Source: Hypomesus transpacificus (Eukaryota > Chordata > Actinopteri > Osmeriformes > Osmeridae). From it: DNA of 64,000 nt. The notes beneath the pieces are model-generated. The model saw nothing but the letters and a program-made list of their open reading frames with translations, was not told the DNA's origin and did no database searches. Positions 27,871 to 60,895 of this stretch are shown here, one piece after another; position 1 is the first letter of the stretch, and each line of letters begins with the position of its first letter. The DNA lies in contig NC_061073.1 in the NCBI RefSeq assembly GCF_021917145.1, forward strand, positions 4,804,550-4,868,549, read 5' to 3'. The position numbers and the translations under genes were made by a program.

Positions 27871-30305
27871 CTAGGGTCCAGGTGGGGCCTTCAGGGCCCG
27901 CTCCACCTTGACGGTGTGGAGGTCACACTCCAGCATCTCCCTGATCCACTCGTCCTCCAGAGCCCCCTCGATGAACTCCTCCTGGCTGATGACGGCTGGG
28001 CAGAACACAGAGGGAGAACAGTGTGACCAATAGAGACATTGCAGGGCGTCAGTGTTTTTTTTGTGTTGTTGCAAGAAGTTGCAAAATATCTGCATGTGTG
28101 AAGATGCAGCCATCTTTGCGTAGGCACGAGTGTGTCTAACCATTTTTGTCTTTGTCCAGTCGGATGAACATCCTGTTGGTGCACTCCTCAGCAGTGAGAG
28201 GGTTAGGTTTGGTAATAGCTGCTGCCAAGCTCATCTTGTACACTGCCTTTAAAACAGGGAACAGCCCCGTTTTAAAACAACACCCTCAGGCTCCAACTAG
28301 TGGATTACAACAACCACAACAGGATGCGATAGCTTCTAACTAGGTCAACGGATTGACCTAATTGTCCTTTTAAGCAATCTGAAATGAATGTTAATTAGGT
28401 TAGCCCCACACAGCACAAATCAGGCAGAACACGGCAACGGTCAGACTGGGAACACACCTGAGTCACTTACAGTGATCCATTCCCCAAAAACATTGGAAAA
28501 TATCTGAAGGGGATCTCAATTTGACTGAATATCTGAGGGCATCTCAATTTGACCGAAATGTTAAGGTCGTGGGACGGATCTTGGTCATTTTGTGTCACTG
28601 ATATACATCAGCTATCCCCAATAAATAGCTGGACCCCACCTGCATGATGTCCAGCATCTCCCCCCGGGTGATAGCCCCATCCTTGTCCTTGTCATACAGC
28701 TTAAAGGACCAGCGTAGCTTCTCCACTGCAGAGCCCTGGGTCAACATGCTGATGGCCGTCACATACTCCTTGAAGTCCACCACTCCGTCCTGCAAGGGAA
28801 CCAGCCTCCTCAGTCAACCTGGCAGTCCCACCAGACGGACGGTGGGACTGGAACTAAATCGTAATAATATAGGTGTGTAAACGGTTGCTTGTGGCATGTC
28901 AAATATGCACGCCTCTACTCACGTAAATCCCTCTCTTGCTTTACCTACCTTCAACAGCAAGTGCCTAACACTCAGAGTCCATTCTTTTAACACAATTTTT
29001 GCCGAAATAATGAATGGTTAATTTACTCGATTTCCTTGTGTTGCAGTGTTTCCGTGGTCACAGTGTTTCCGTGGTCACAGTGTCATGTCTGCAGCCTACC
29101 CCGTTGTTGTCCAAGGTGCGGAAGATCTGCTCTGCATACTCAGCCGACTCGTGGCCCACTGTCCCTTTGCAGAAGTGACGTCTGAACTCGTGCAGGGTTA
29201 TGAGACCACTGGGACACTCACTCATGAACTTTCTACCACGGGAAAGGACCAAACACACACACACCGCAACAAACAATCACACTGATGACCAAATAAAATC
29301 ATTAACAAACAGATCCCAGTATAGCAACGCCAAGTGTGCATTAGGCTACTGAGCACAAGACTGAGGATGATCCATTAGGTCACTGAGCAGACTGAGGAGG
29401 GTCCACCACTGTTTCAACGACACATCTCTTATTGAAACAAGCAGTTACTCTCGTCTTGTTTACATGGAATTAGGGTATCCCAGACTAACTGTACCCTGTC
29501 ACTCTTCCTTCACATAACCTATCCTGCTTGACCACACATTACAATATAGGGGTTGGATCTTGTTTACAGTTCATCCAGTAATTTAGTTTTAAGAATGACT
29601 GACCGTACAGATTTGAGCACATGTAAATTAGCTAATGGCCAGACAAGATAATCCAAATTCTAGTATGTTGTATGACAAGTTTCTTTCTATCAATCTTCTT
29701 GACATCTTTTGTTGGGTTTCACACAAAAAAAATACCCAAACCTTACGGTGAATTTAAATTGATTTGAATAAATACAGAAACACAGAGCACATTTGTTATC
29801 TCACACAAATGTATAAGCTTAGAATTGCATGCCTCCATGGTGAATATCGTACTTCTTGATCAATCACTCTCAAATTAAAGGACGTTTTTACTATTAAGAT
29901 TGAATAAGGAAAAACTGCTGGCTTACCTACTGTGTATATGCTTAACCTTCCTTACAGTAGAAATTAATAATGTGCACAGGTCCCAAACAGCAGCCACTGA
30001 ACGAAAACCCCTATCGCATCTCACCTGAACCACTCATAAAGCATCATGTCTCACCTGAACCACTCGTAAAGCATCATGTCTCACCTGAACCACTCGTAAA
30101 GCTTCATATCTCACCTGAACCACTCGTAAAGCATCATGTCTCACCTGAACCACTCGTAAAGCTTCATATCTCACCTGAACCACTCGTAAAGCTTCATATC
30201 TCACCTGAACCACTCGTAAAGCATCATATCTCACCTGAACCACTCATGAAGCTCCATCACATAGGTCCCCCCTGGCCTTCCGTGCAGAGTGGCAGCCTGT
30301 CCCAT
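27871..30305 (-). CDS. guanylate cyclase-activating protein (GCAP, guca1 family)
   Basis: A complete neuronal calcium sensor of the GCAP group, which regulates photoreceptor guanylate cyclases in response to calcium. Exons: 30235-30305, 29100-29232, 28640-28789, 28141-28246 and 27871-27995; all phases close to give 194 aa. It begins MGQ, a myristoylation signal at Gly2. EF1 is the degenerate non-binding type (EWFRKFMSECPSGLITLHEF). EF2 (DNNGDGVVDFKE) and EF3 (DKDKDGAITRGE) are intact. EF4 (DKDKNAVISQEE) has Ala instead of the usual Gly at loop position 6. It most resembles the fish-specific GCAPs (guca1e/guca1g group), but I cannot settle the paralogue. Intron 1 begins with seven extra copies of the exon-1 donor. 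Confidence 0.9.
30021..30250. repeat. 30-bp array of the GCAP exon 1 splice donor
   Basis: Eight copies of tcacctgaaccactc at exactly 30-bp spacing (starts 30021, 30051, 30081, 30111, 30141, 30171, 30201, 30231). The last is the true exon-1 end. In the transcript every copy reads GAGTGGTTCAG|GTGAGA, a strong consensus donor. About 18 nt of exon sequence are included, with only two or three differences. Splicing at any distal copy would read TTC AGG TGA, an immediate stop. Confidence 0.95.
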
Positions 30306-33300
30306 CCTCAAGCCAGTGCACCTCACCCTCCGCTCTGCCGATGACTTTATAATCATCCTAGCTTACCCCGCTCGTTTTAATCACACTTACGATTGGCCAG
30401 CAGTCCAGCCGACGCATCATCTCCAGGTGGGAAGCCACAGGACTGGTGGCAGGTGGGCCTGACTGACGTAAATGTAATCATCCAGAAAGCATTGACGGTT
30501 ATCCTTGGCATTGTCTTCAAGGTCTTGGAGAGAGTGTCATTGACTGCAAAGCTTTGTATGGAAGAATACCTCGACTGCCCAGATAGGAAAGACAATCAAA
30601 TGATTGCATATACAGCTGGTGGTGGTAGGTATTTTGGCATGTTTAAAGTGTGTGTATGTTCCCATGCAAAGTATGTTGTTCAGGAATCTAATGTTTATTA
30701 AGAAACTTTTGTTACAAGACAGGCCGGAGAGATGCACCTATCCTGTTGTGCCACAAACCGGCCCAGTTGACAGTAGCAGCAATTACACCATACACACACA
30801 ACTGCTTCATTATGACCCCCCAAAACAATGACAAAATCTCAGATGAAGAAAAAAATCAAAAAAACAATACCAACAGCGATGTCAAAGGATATGATGGAGG
30901 TTTTGACTACGAGAGCCTGTGACAGGCTCGTGTTCCATGTAGGAGGACAGCGGCCCTACGGTACGATAGGCTCTACTTGTGTGCATGTAGGCTGGTGATG
31001 AAACACTGGTCTTTCAGACCCTCCCTCCCCCTCTCATAAGGCAAATAATCCAAAGAACCAAAATAACAAACAAACTAAAAACTTCTATATAAATTGCATG
31101 CAGTTTGTTAGCAGGGACTGACACTAAAGGGAACACAAAATAGGTAACAAATAGTTAACTAGGTTAATATTAAAAAACCTACCCTGGCAAAGCTGTTTGC
31201 CAAACTGGGAGAGAAGTAGTTATCACCGATGAGTTATTACCCTCATTCTCCACTAGATAGCGCTCCCCCAACAAGTGGAACTGTTTGTACAAGCTCACTG
31301 ACACTTTCATAACCCAGGACTTCCACAAATACAGTACAGTGATTTTAAGGGTAAGAAATAGAATAACCTTGTAGCTAAAACACATATGGTATGACATTTT
31401 ACCTGTCATAGGACCAGTCTTATCTATGGCACCGGCCTTCACAGCTCGCTGGTGTGGCTAGAATGAGCGTTGATGCCTCTGCCCAAGCTCATTCATCCAC
31501 GCCATCTCTAATCAGGCATTAGATGGCTGGATTAGTGTGCGGCAAGCAAAAAGGTGAACAAATCGCCCCCCGATTCACCCAACGATGCATCCAGACAGGA
31601 TGAATGGTCCTGAAAAACTCCTCTGAAAAAGTGTGGAGCGTAGGCCAGTTCAGACGGCACTTCAAACACAGGCAGCTGGTCCATGTAGGCATGGCCCTGA
31701 GGTTTCAAGCATAAGTCAGAGACCGAGGTCTTCTCCTCCACAGTCCACACTGGCACAGAGCATGACAAACAGACCATAATAGGTGGCCGTGTCCTTGAAC
31801 AGCAATAGAACTTTCAGAGGTGTTTTGAGTGGTTCGGGACTATAATCAAAACATGGCGTCGCTGCTTCCGTCCATACCCACTGACCTTCCACTGTGGACC
31901 GTCACACCGTCCCCTGGGCCCGGAAAGAGGGCCCGCTCTGTCTGCTGACAGACTAGAAGACTTCTGCAACACCTGATGATCTCAGCAAGTCGATCTGAAT
32001 CGAGATTGGCTTCAAACATTTTAAAACTGCTTCTTGTCTGGCTGTGTACAGCCCATCCCTCTGGTCAAAAGGTCCATTCGCCTCGTTAAAATGCAATAGT
32101 GTATGGTCGTGACAGTGATCACATGACGTAAATAGCAGAGTGTCTGGTGTTCTGGAATGTTAAACCATTACGCCTGGCACTGTCCCAGGAGACCGCGAAT
32201 CAACAGCCAGCGTGTGGCACTGATGCAGCTATCCTGGCAGGCCTTCTGCAGGCCCCACCCACCCTTATGGCCATGGTTTTATGCAAAAATAATTCAACCA
32301 ACTAGAAGTTCAAAAAACTGCATCTTGTCTGTGGTGTCTGAACACTGTCTATAATCATCTGTCACCAGCATGGGAATCACACAGGGGGCAAAAAACAACA
32401 ACATGAGAATACAGACGAACCACGTCGTCAAGAAACACATTTTCATTCAATAAAAATTAAAACGGTGGAAATATTGTGAGTGAACAGGTTGAGCGAGGAT
32501 TGGTTCTGGTTAGAGGATTCCTGAGGTACTGCCTCACCTGCCCTGACTCTGACAGGGATCCTATAGAAAACCAACACATCACTGACTTGAAAGACTGAAT
32601 GTTGTGCACCAGCACATGTCCTTATGACTTCTACTCACGGAACGCCTTGTTCCATCAGCATGACTGGCTAGGACCTACACACATCATCGTTGTGTGCTTG
32701 TCTGAGGTTTTGGGCTTTTCTATTGGACAGACACACGAGCAAAAGCTGACTGGTTGGCCAATTATCTGAGCACAGATGACTCAATTTCTCCATCAGATGT
32801 GAAGAAACCCAGATGATTGAGATATACCCTGGGAGATAACACAATCCCTCTATCGAGGTCAAAACATATACATACATTTATCCAATTACTATTATTCAGA
32901 AAATATATTGTTTCCAAAAACATGTCATCACTTTCAGTGCGCCTGTTTAGCTTCATCATCTTCACTCCTGTCCTTTGTTCAAGTGTAGCTAGATAGACCA
33001 AGGAAACAGGAACCTTCATCCGGGGAGGCCTACGTTCCTGGGTCCTAGTGTCCTAGAGTTTGGCTGGGTTATTCCACATTGCTCCCGCAGCTCTTTCATA
33101 GTCAAGTCTCCGTATGAGGGACAGAGCGTGTGTAGAGAGCAGTTGGACAGAACTGCCCATGACTGTCAGGTGGTTCTGAAAGCTTTTCCAGGCAGAGCCT
33201 TTGAAGACTTTCCCCCTCAGCTCCATGTCCTCCTACTGCTATGGAGATGGAGATGTTTGGAGTAGGAGGGGGCTGGGGGGGTCCCTTATTATTAATAATC

Positions 33301-33456
33301 CAAACATATTTTAGAGTTTTAGAGTAGCCGCCTGAAAATTCCACAGCGTAGGTGGAAAAACTGATAATAAATACATCTTAAAAAAAAAAAATTAAAAAAA
33401 AAAATTGATGGTCTGATGGATGAAGGAGGAGATTACACAGAGGCCCCTGAGACGTT
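30306..33456. other. intergenic region between GCAP and bmal2
   Basis: No recognisable gene. It holds the GCAP promoter (near 30306-30600) and the bmal2 3' UTR. A minus-strand open frame at 31532-31777 (81 codons) looks weakly protein-like (for example QLPVFEVPSELAYAPHFF) but matches nothing I know and has no obvious partner exons. Confidence 0.5.
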
Positions 33457-42561
<9,105 letters not shown>

Positions 42562-42850
42562 GGCTGGAGCCGGTGCACCGGGGCCCAGTACTCCACTGCA
42601 TGTGGAAGAAGCAGTATATGTTGATAGGAGAGGTAGCCGGGGAGGAGGGGGGAGAGTGAGTTGTATAATTGCCTTATTTTTTTTCTTCTTGAGGGCGGGG
42701 AGTAGTGAGAGAGAGGGGACACAGAAACGTGCGAGGAAAGTACACGGTGTAATCAGGGCAGCAGCAGCGCTGAATTCCGGGAAAACGCGGAAGACTATGC
42801 GGTTTTGTCACGCCTCTCGCCGTCTAGCGGTGACATGCGGTAGCGACGCT

Positions 42851-42856
42851 CACGTG
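42851..42856. promoter_or_regulatory. canonical E-box CACGTG upstream of bmal2
   Basis: A perfect CACGTG palindrome 290 bp upstream of the bmal2 ATG. This is the site bound by CLOCK-BMAL dimers and other bHLH factors. A second perfect CACGTG lies in bmal2 intron 1 at 40165-40170. Whether either is used is unknown. Confidence 0.4.
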
Positions 42857-44555
42857 CACCGACCCCAGATTGGATTTGAATTGCTTCATTCACCTTATTT
42901 AGGAACGCAAAAGTGGTTGGCGCAATGGAAACGTAGCTGTCTTTCAACTTTGGGCAATAACTGCCTACTGTAGATGAAAGAGTCACGCATTCTTGTCCAC
43001 ACAAAAAAAAACACACATACACGCCTACCTTTTTATAAATCTCGGTACAGACTGAGAACGGAAAGTGATCCTTTTAACATTGACAATGTGGGTTATGCCC
43101 CCATTGGTTACATTTAGGAGCAGCTGCGTGAGAATTTTTTTGCAATGATTGAAGTATCCTCTAATGCCATCATCATGTAGGCTAGTCCTAATCTTCTATT
43201 TTTTGTGTGTATGTTCAACACACGGAAATCTGAAAACACGCGTCAGTGCCTCGCTTTACCACTAGATGGCGGTCAAGACTTTAACATCGACAGTAGGCTA
43301 ACCCTAACCAGACTTTAATTGTCTGGTTAAAAATAATTAAAACATGACCGGGAGAACGTGGATCAAATGACGATTAGGGAAAAAACTATACAACGCAGCC
43401 TACAAAATATTTAAGCAACAATTGACAGAACGCATAAAGGGTTGTAGACTATTGATCTTGTAACATGCATCTCCTGGCATAGACATTCCAGTAGAGGAAA
43501 TTAAAGGCTTCATTTCTACTCTTTGGGTCACGGCCTCAAACTAGAGAAACATGCTTTCAGGCACCGATGGCATTATAGCAGCGGAGTCCAGGTTATTTGT
43601 GGTTCACGCCGGTGTTCCGGCCAGTAGCAGCAACAGCCCATCTGTAGCCTAAAACAAAGCCTCTCCCTTCATCTCCCCTCAACCTCTCCTACTGATGAAT
43701 CTTTAAAATCGAATTATCTGAATTTTAAAACAATTGGTGCATATTTAATGAGAAGGAAAAGGCGGGCTTGTCCGAATAGTTAATCGTGCATTTAGTTAGG
43801 GGAATACCCCAAAGGTACCGCCACGTAAAACAAAAAAAGTTTGTGCAATTTAATCTGGCAGAAAAGTGTGATTGCGGGAATGGAAGATCAGTTTCTCATG
43901 TCATAGGCAGGCAGTCACGCTAATTAGCGCTTTGGCTGACCTGGATGCGCTGGGAAGGAATGGGGCGTACCTGGAATCTAATGTATACATCTTAAATTAC
44001 ACCTGCGCACATGTTACACAGCGCAACAGACTACTAGCCTTGTCTCTGTTGAATGCGGTTTGTGAATCCTGTCAATATTTAATCCCTCATCCTCTGGTCT
44101 GGTGTCAAATGAACCTGCCTGTCTGGTTGACGATATGGCGCAAGGAGACCGGAGGGAGGGAGGAAACAGGGAGCAGGGGCGGGCACTGGAGGCCAGGTAT
44201 CCCATTCCCTCCTCACCCAGAACAGTGGATCCATCAGCTGAAGAGGACATCAGAGAGATCCGCTCTGTTCTACTGCAGCTATCCAAGCTTGAAAATGCCC
44301 AGATGCTGAAGGATTCACTTGACACAATCTCTATCCCTGGCTCTTCCATCGCTTTCTCACTCTCGTGCATTTTTCTTTTCATTTGAACATCCGAGAAATG
44401 ACTCTACCCACTCCCTTGGACCAGAGGGAGCCCATCTGACACATCACCTCAGCCATCTTACCCCTTCTCCCTTGCTGCCCACCCTTTGCTTATCTCCCAG
44501 TCAGACCTGCTGGTAGTTCTGCCCCTCAGAGAGGAGCGCAGCAGAGGAGCAGCCC

Positions 44556-44790
44556 GTCTCACATCTCAGGACCCCTGGCACCAACCAGAGGAGCAGCCCG
44601 TCTCACATCTCAGGACCCCGGGCACCAACCAGAGGAGCAGCCTGTCTCACATCTCAGGACCCCTAGCACCAACCAGAGGAACTGCCCGTCTCACATCTCA
44701 GGACCCCTGGCATCAGCCACAGGAGGAGCCTGTCTCACATCTCAGGACCCCTGGCATCAGCCACAGGAGGAGCTTGTCTCTCATATTAGG
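44556..44790. repeat. 44-bp repeat in the slc17a8 5' region
   Basis: Six copies at a 44-bp period of gtctcacatctcaggacccc followed by tggcaccaaccagaggagcagccc. It ends about 140 bp before the slc17a8 ATG, so it may be in the 5' UTR or promoter. Confidence 0.9.
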
Positions 44791-44930
44791 AGGGATCTGA
44801 TGGAAGCTTGGAACTGTTGGACGATGAGCCACCACGTCTAGCGGAACAAACCAGAGCAGAGAGGCACAGAGATCCAGTCGGAGGAACTCAGAGAGGAGGA
44901 GGTGGGGTTAACGGAGAGAAGAGAGGGAAG

Positions 44931-56190
<11,260 letters not shown>

Positions 56191-57320
56191 TACCCCTCCG
56201 GGGGTCAGAACTTTCCCTCCCCTATCCCCCACAAACCTGGGGTCAAACGCCTGTGGGACTGTATGAGGTAAAAAAATCACGTATCTGTCGGTGATGAAAA
56301 ACTGGCTTTTTGTTGTTGTTTAATCCATGATACTCATTTGACGGTTTTACCTCATACTTACAGTATAGTTTGTATTTGTATTTTGACTCCAAATTCTGTT
56401 GTCAGACCCGTGAACTGAATGTGCAGATGAAACATAGTTTGGCGTACCTATGATGGTTGTACATAGTTTTGTTGGAAGATTTTGTGTCAGCTATGCAAGT
56501 AAAGAGTGTGGTTCTGTGGAATGTGAGTGGTCCTGTGGTATTTGTATTCAGCTTGGGAGAACATCAACCACAGAGTTAGATTTACAAGCTTGCGTTGTTT
56601 TCTTTTGCTCTTATTATTTGGGGTACCCCCTTGCACCCCCTGATGCAGTATTTTCAGACTTGTAAACTTTATTCACATTGCCGTAGACAGACCCATGGCA
56701 ACAGAGGACTGGACACATCAGAGGACAGTCATAATACAGTCATAATACAGAGGACTTGTATAGGTGGATCCCTCTAACTGACCATACAAAACGTACATTG
56801 TATCTCTCACCATCGTGTTTTGTTTCTTTATGAATAAGGAGTTGAACCAGACACTTCCTAAAACACTGCAATCCACTATTAAGAATAAGGCATTTTCACA
56901 ACAACAAAAAGTATGAATTATGAATTATAAAATGTTTAATCATCAGAATATACATTATTATAGAAATATGAAAGGGAATATGAAACGAATGAGTTTCTTT
57001 TGTACATTATTTTCTGTTCTGTTTGCTTTTTCATTTGATATGCACTTTAATATTTAGAGCTTTTAACATTGGTATTGGGTTCACAGTTTTATGAATCTAC
57101 CATCCAAAAGTCTGAAATTATCATTGATCATTGCTGACCATTTAGTCATGTGACCATTTAGTCATGTGACCATTTAGTCATGTGACCATTTAGCCATGTG
57201 AAAACAGCTGTTCTTCATCTCAACTTCAGAACTAGTTGATGATATCAAAAACTTGGATAACATTACCCATTAAAGTGCAATTTGTCATAAGCTTTAATGG
57301 AAAATAAAACAATTTTTAAA
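56191..57320 (+). other. slc17a8 3' UTR
   Basis: This AT-rich stretch follows the stop codon and carries no coding exon. A small four-copy ccatttagtcatgtga repeat lies at about 57138-57200. The end is set by the AATAAA at 57303. Confidence 0.5.
57303..57308 (+). terminator. candidate polyadenylation signal of slc17a8
   Basis: AATAAA about 1.1 kb after the stop codon, the first perfect hexamer I noticed downstream of slc17a8. No cleavage-site evidence. Confidence 0.45.
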
Positions 57321-57412
57321 CAGACACCGTCTCAAAGCAGTTTATTGGAAAAGGGCATTCGATTAGGATAATGACAGCTATGTGAGCCACCAAAATTCAT
57401 TATTGTGGCATC

Positions 57413-57556
57413 CCAAAGTCCTTCTAACACTAGGGACAGTGGTCCAGTCCTTCTAACACTAGGGACAGTGGTCCAGTCCTTCTAGCACTAGGGACAGTGG
57501 TCCAGTCCTTCTAACACTAGGGACAGTGGTCCAGTCCTGCTAGCTCTATGGACAGT
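57413..57556. repeat. 29-bp repeat
   Basis: Five copies of agtccttctaacactaggga plus cagtggtcc between slc17a8 and nr1h4. Confidence 0.9.
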
Positions 57557-59400
57557 GGTCCAAGCCGCTTCACGGCCAGGTTGTGTACGCCCCCCCATGT
57601 AAAAACACACCAATCACTAAGACTCACACACTCCTGTAAAATAAGTTTATTAAAATAAACTGTAAACCAATGAAACCCACCACTACACAGTTGAAGATAA
57701 TTGTTTCCACTCCATCTCTAATGAAATAGACAAATGAAATAATGACAAATCATCATTAACCCCTGCTTGCTCCCATGTTCTGGCAGAAACCAGACAGCCG
57801 CCTTCAGCAGCACTGTTTGTTGACCAGTGCTGCCCTGACTCCCTACAGACTCTTGACTGCTCTGGTTTTAATCTCTCACAGTAAACATTCTCAAGCTTAT
57901 CGTGTCTGTTAAAAACGCCAGTAGTCTGCATCATTCTTACTGAAGCCCATAATTAGTCGGACACTTTATCCAACCTTCCACAGAAGCGTTGTCTTTTGTT
58001 AGACAGGCTATGCCGTCGGATTGCAAACAGACACCAACTGTCTGTTGCACGGCCTGTGAATGAGTGCTTTTAGAAAGAGAGAGAGAAATGCTGTCTAAAG
58101 GCCTTCTGTCTTTAAAGACCAGCACGGCGTTTCGTTATCTGCCATTGTATGCTAACGAGTGGCTGTGCTGGTAGGGTTCAAGGTCACGGACCTTGTTATC
58201 GTCCACATTCGCTGGCGTTTTTGCGACAGTCCTTGAAAGCTTGTTTGAGGAGGGAGCATGCTCGTGTCCTGCCAGGTCTGAATACTAGCACGACGTTTGA
58301 ACGGCTTATCTCCTCATCAGGGATTTTTACAGTTTGCTGGTGATTCACATCAGGACATAAAGATGAGAGGGAGAAGTCGTGAAACAGGAGGAGAAAGAAC
58401 TCCCAGGAATGGTCTCAGGTGAGCTCCCGTGTCAGATCAAATCCACGTCAGCTCACAAGTTAGTCATAATAAACAATATTAAAAATAAACCCCCTCACTA
58501 ATACTATGTGACCACACAGCAGCCCAAATGTAGTATAAACCCCTGCCCATGCCTCCAGAACAATAAATACAAACCATTACCGTCATTGTGAATCAATACA
58601 GGAAACAAAGCATGGGACAGTTCAGAGCACAGCTGGTGGACCAGTAGGGGGGTGGTGTCCCCCCTTATGAAGGCTATCACTACACAGTCCCCCCATACCC
58701 TCCCCTCCCACCCAATCCTCACTCCCATCCTACCCCCAGCACAAATCAGATAGAATCCAAACAGACAACGGCAAAGGTTGTGTTTATTTCTGAAGGACGG
58801 CATGTTGACTCAGAAGGGTCCCGTGGCTTGGAGCAACCACCCTATCAATGATTAACCCCATGTTTTTAGATACATTAAAGGATCATAGAGATGCTGGAGC
58901 TCCCTTCATCTGAAATCACACCCTTTTCTACAGCTTGAAAACAAGATGGCTGACAGGCCAACGCAGCAAAAGCACTTGTGAGAGGGGGAGTGTCAGTCAA
59001 GCAACTTCCAGGACATTAACTTGGGATGCAGGGTGGAAACCAACCTCTGGACCATGTCAGCACCTCCAGGAGCCTGACGTGCATCATACATCTTATGTAG
59101 TCAATTCCGTGGCAACCAGGATCTCGTAACTGTGTCCTTAAACTCTAGCATCCAAGCGGTGAGGTCCAACATTTGACATTCACTATTCAACGCAACACGT
59201 GTTTGGTATCAATTGTGATTAAAGCGGTTCGGAAAGTGGTTTCGATTAATGAACGTGTTAATGTGTTAATGTTAACGTGTTAATTAATGAATGTGTTTTT
59301 TGGCTGTAATTGGGGATGTGGGGTTTGTGTGTGTGGGAGGGCGGGCTGGACACCCTGGGAGTCAGCTCTTTGGGAGACATGGAGGCTGGATGAGTTGTTG

Positions 59401-59470
59401 TGGGGGTGGGGGGGGGGGGGGGGGGGGCGCGGGGGTCGGGGTGGGGGGGGGGGGGGGGGGGGGGGGGGGG
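59401..59470. repeat. poly-G run
   Basis: About 65 bp of almost pure G, broken by cgcgggggtcggggt. Length is probably approximate in raw data. Confidence 0.85.
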
Positions 59471-59802
59471 TTGACGGGGGTAGGGAGGTTGGCTGTGTTG
59501 CTTGTGGAGGGAAATGGACAGTTTAATTAATAACTATCGTCCCTGTTCTCCATGACCCCGGTCTGTCACACACATCTCTCCGGGAGGATTCTGCCAGATG
59601 CAGCCCAGCAGTCATGAGCAAACACTGATGGTGCTGTACTTTACAGTTTGGAGATCTGAAGGCGAACGCAGGCACAGAGCCATCCACCGGGAGACAGAAG
59701 GTAAAGACCACGAGGTAGGAATCTCTCGGAGCTGCCAGTGGAGTCTAGGCGTCTTTGATGTTGATGAAAACAAGAAGCTAGGGAGAGAATGAGAGAGTGA
59801 GT

Positions 59803-59835
<33 letters not shown>

Positions 59836-60069
59836 CTTTGTGAGAAGTAGTTTCTGTGTTGTAGGTTGTCAGACTGGTCCTGAGGCTATGGTTTGTATTT
59901 TGATGTGGGTTGCAGTAGCTTGATCTCAGGGGAAATTAGTCCTGGATAATTAAAAGTCAGGTGAGATTTATGAACGGTTCACCGGTGGCTGTGTTATCAC
60001 ATGACACATCAGGACTCAATGTGGCCCACTGTCAGGTAACACCTACACAGAGAAGCCACAGTGGAATCT

Positions 60070-60515
60070 CACTGTGTCACTGACTGTCTCACTATCTGTC
60101 TCACTATGTATTGTCTTATGATCTGTCTCACTATTTGTCTCACTATGTACTGTCTTATGATCTGTCTCACTATCTGTCTCAATATCTGTCTCAATATCTG
60201 TCTCACTATCTGTCTCATTATCTACTGTCTCACTATGTACTGTCTTATGATCGGTCTCACTATCCATCTCACTATCTGTCTCACGATCTGTCTCACGATC
60301 TGTCTCACTATCCGTCTCACTATCCGTCTCACTATCCGTCTCACTATCTGTCTCACTATGTACTGTCTCACTATCCGTCTCACTATCTGTATCACTATCT
60401 GTATCACTATCTGTATCACTATCTGTATCACCATCTGTATCACTATCTGTCTCACTGTGTACTGCCTCATCATCCGTCTCACTATCCGTCTCACTATCTA
60501 TTGTCTTTCCGTCTC
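60070..60515. repeat. tctgtctcactatc repeat
   Basis: About 35 copies of a 12-13 bp unit, tctcactatctg with tgt/tcc/gat variants, upstream of nr1h4. The open frames over it on both strands are artefacts of the repeat. Confidence 0.92.
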
Positions 60516-60895
60516 CTGTCTACCTGTCTCACTGTTTCCACTGTCTACTATCTACAGCCTCCACTTTTGCCTCACTGTGTTCCATCTTACTTTCTACTGT
60601 CTCCACTGTCCACTGTCTCCTATCACTATTGTCTGTTGTCACTGTGAGCCCCTCTACCATTACAGGAGAGGGAAATGTGCAGTTGTGGCAAAATGAAACA
60701 ACCATAAGTGGCGTGTAGCGTGTCATCAAGCAACTTCTTATTTACATGACCTGAATAACCTACTCACCGATGCATTCATGCCTTTTGCAATGTTACAGGA
60801 TTGGACAGAAGGGGAGTTTACAGGTGGATTCTTTCCCTGTTCTGGGTCCAATCATATCTCCACAACTCTAAGTTGGTCCTGCACCACGGCCCAAA

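Larger units (their letters stand above)
42562..44930. promoter_or_regulatory. shared upstream region of bmal2 and slc17a8
   Basis: bmal2 (minus) and slc17a8 (plus) are head-to-head with 2369 bp between start codons. The first few hundred bases beside bmal2 are relatively rich in CpG. A 44-bp repeat occupies part of the slc17a8 side. No other coding sequence is visible. Confidence 0.5.
57557..60895. other. intergenic region and upstream part of nr1h4
   Basis: No coding exon recognised. It holds a poly-G run at 59401-59470, a GA tract at 59810-59835 and a 13-bp repeat at 60070-60515. The nr1h4 promoter and any 5' untranslated exons should lie here, but I could not place them. Confidence 0.5.

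Noticed and set aside
60043-60696. Leu/Ser/Tyr-rich repetitive frames on both strands
   Set aside because: They are produced by the 13-bp tctgtctcactatc repeat.
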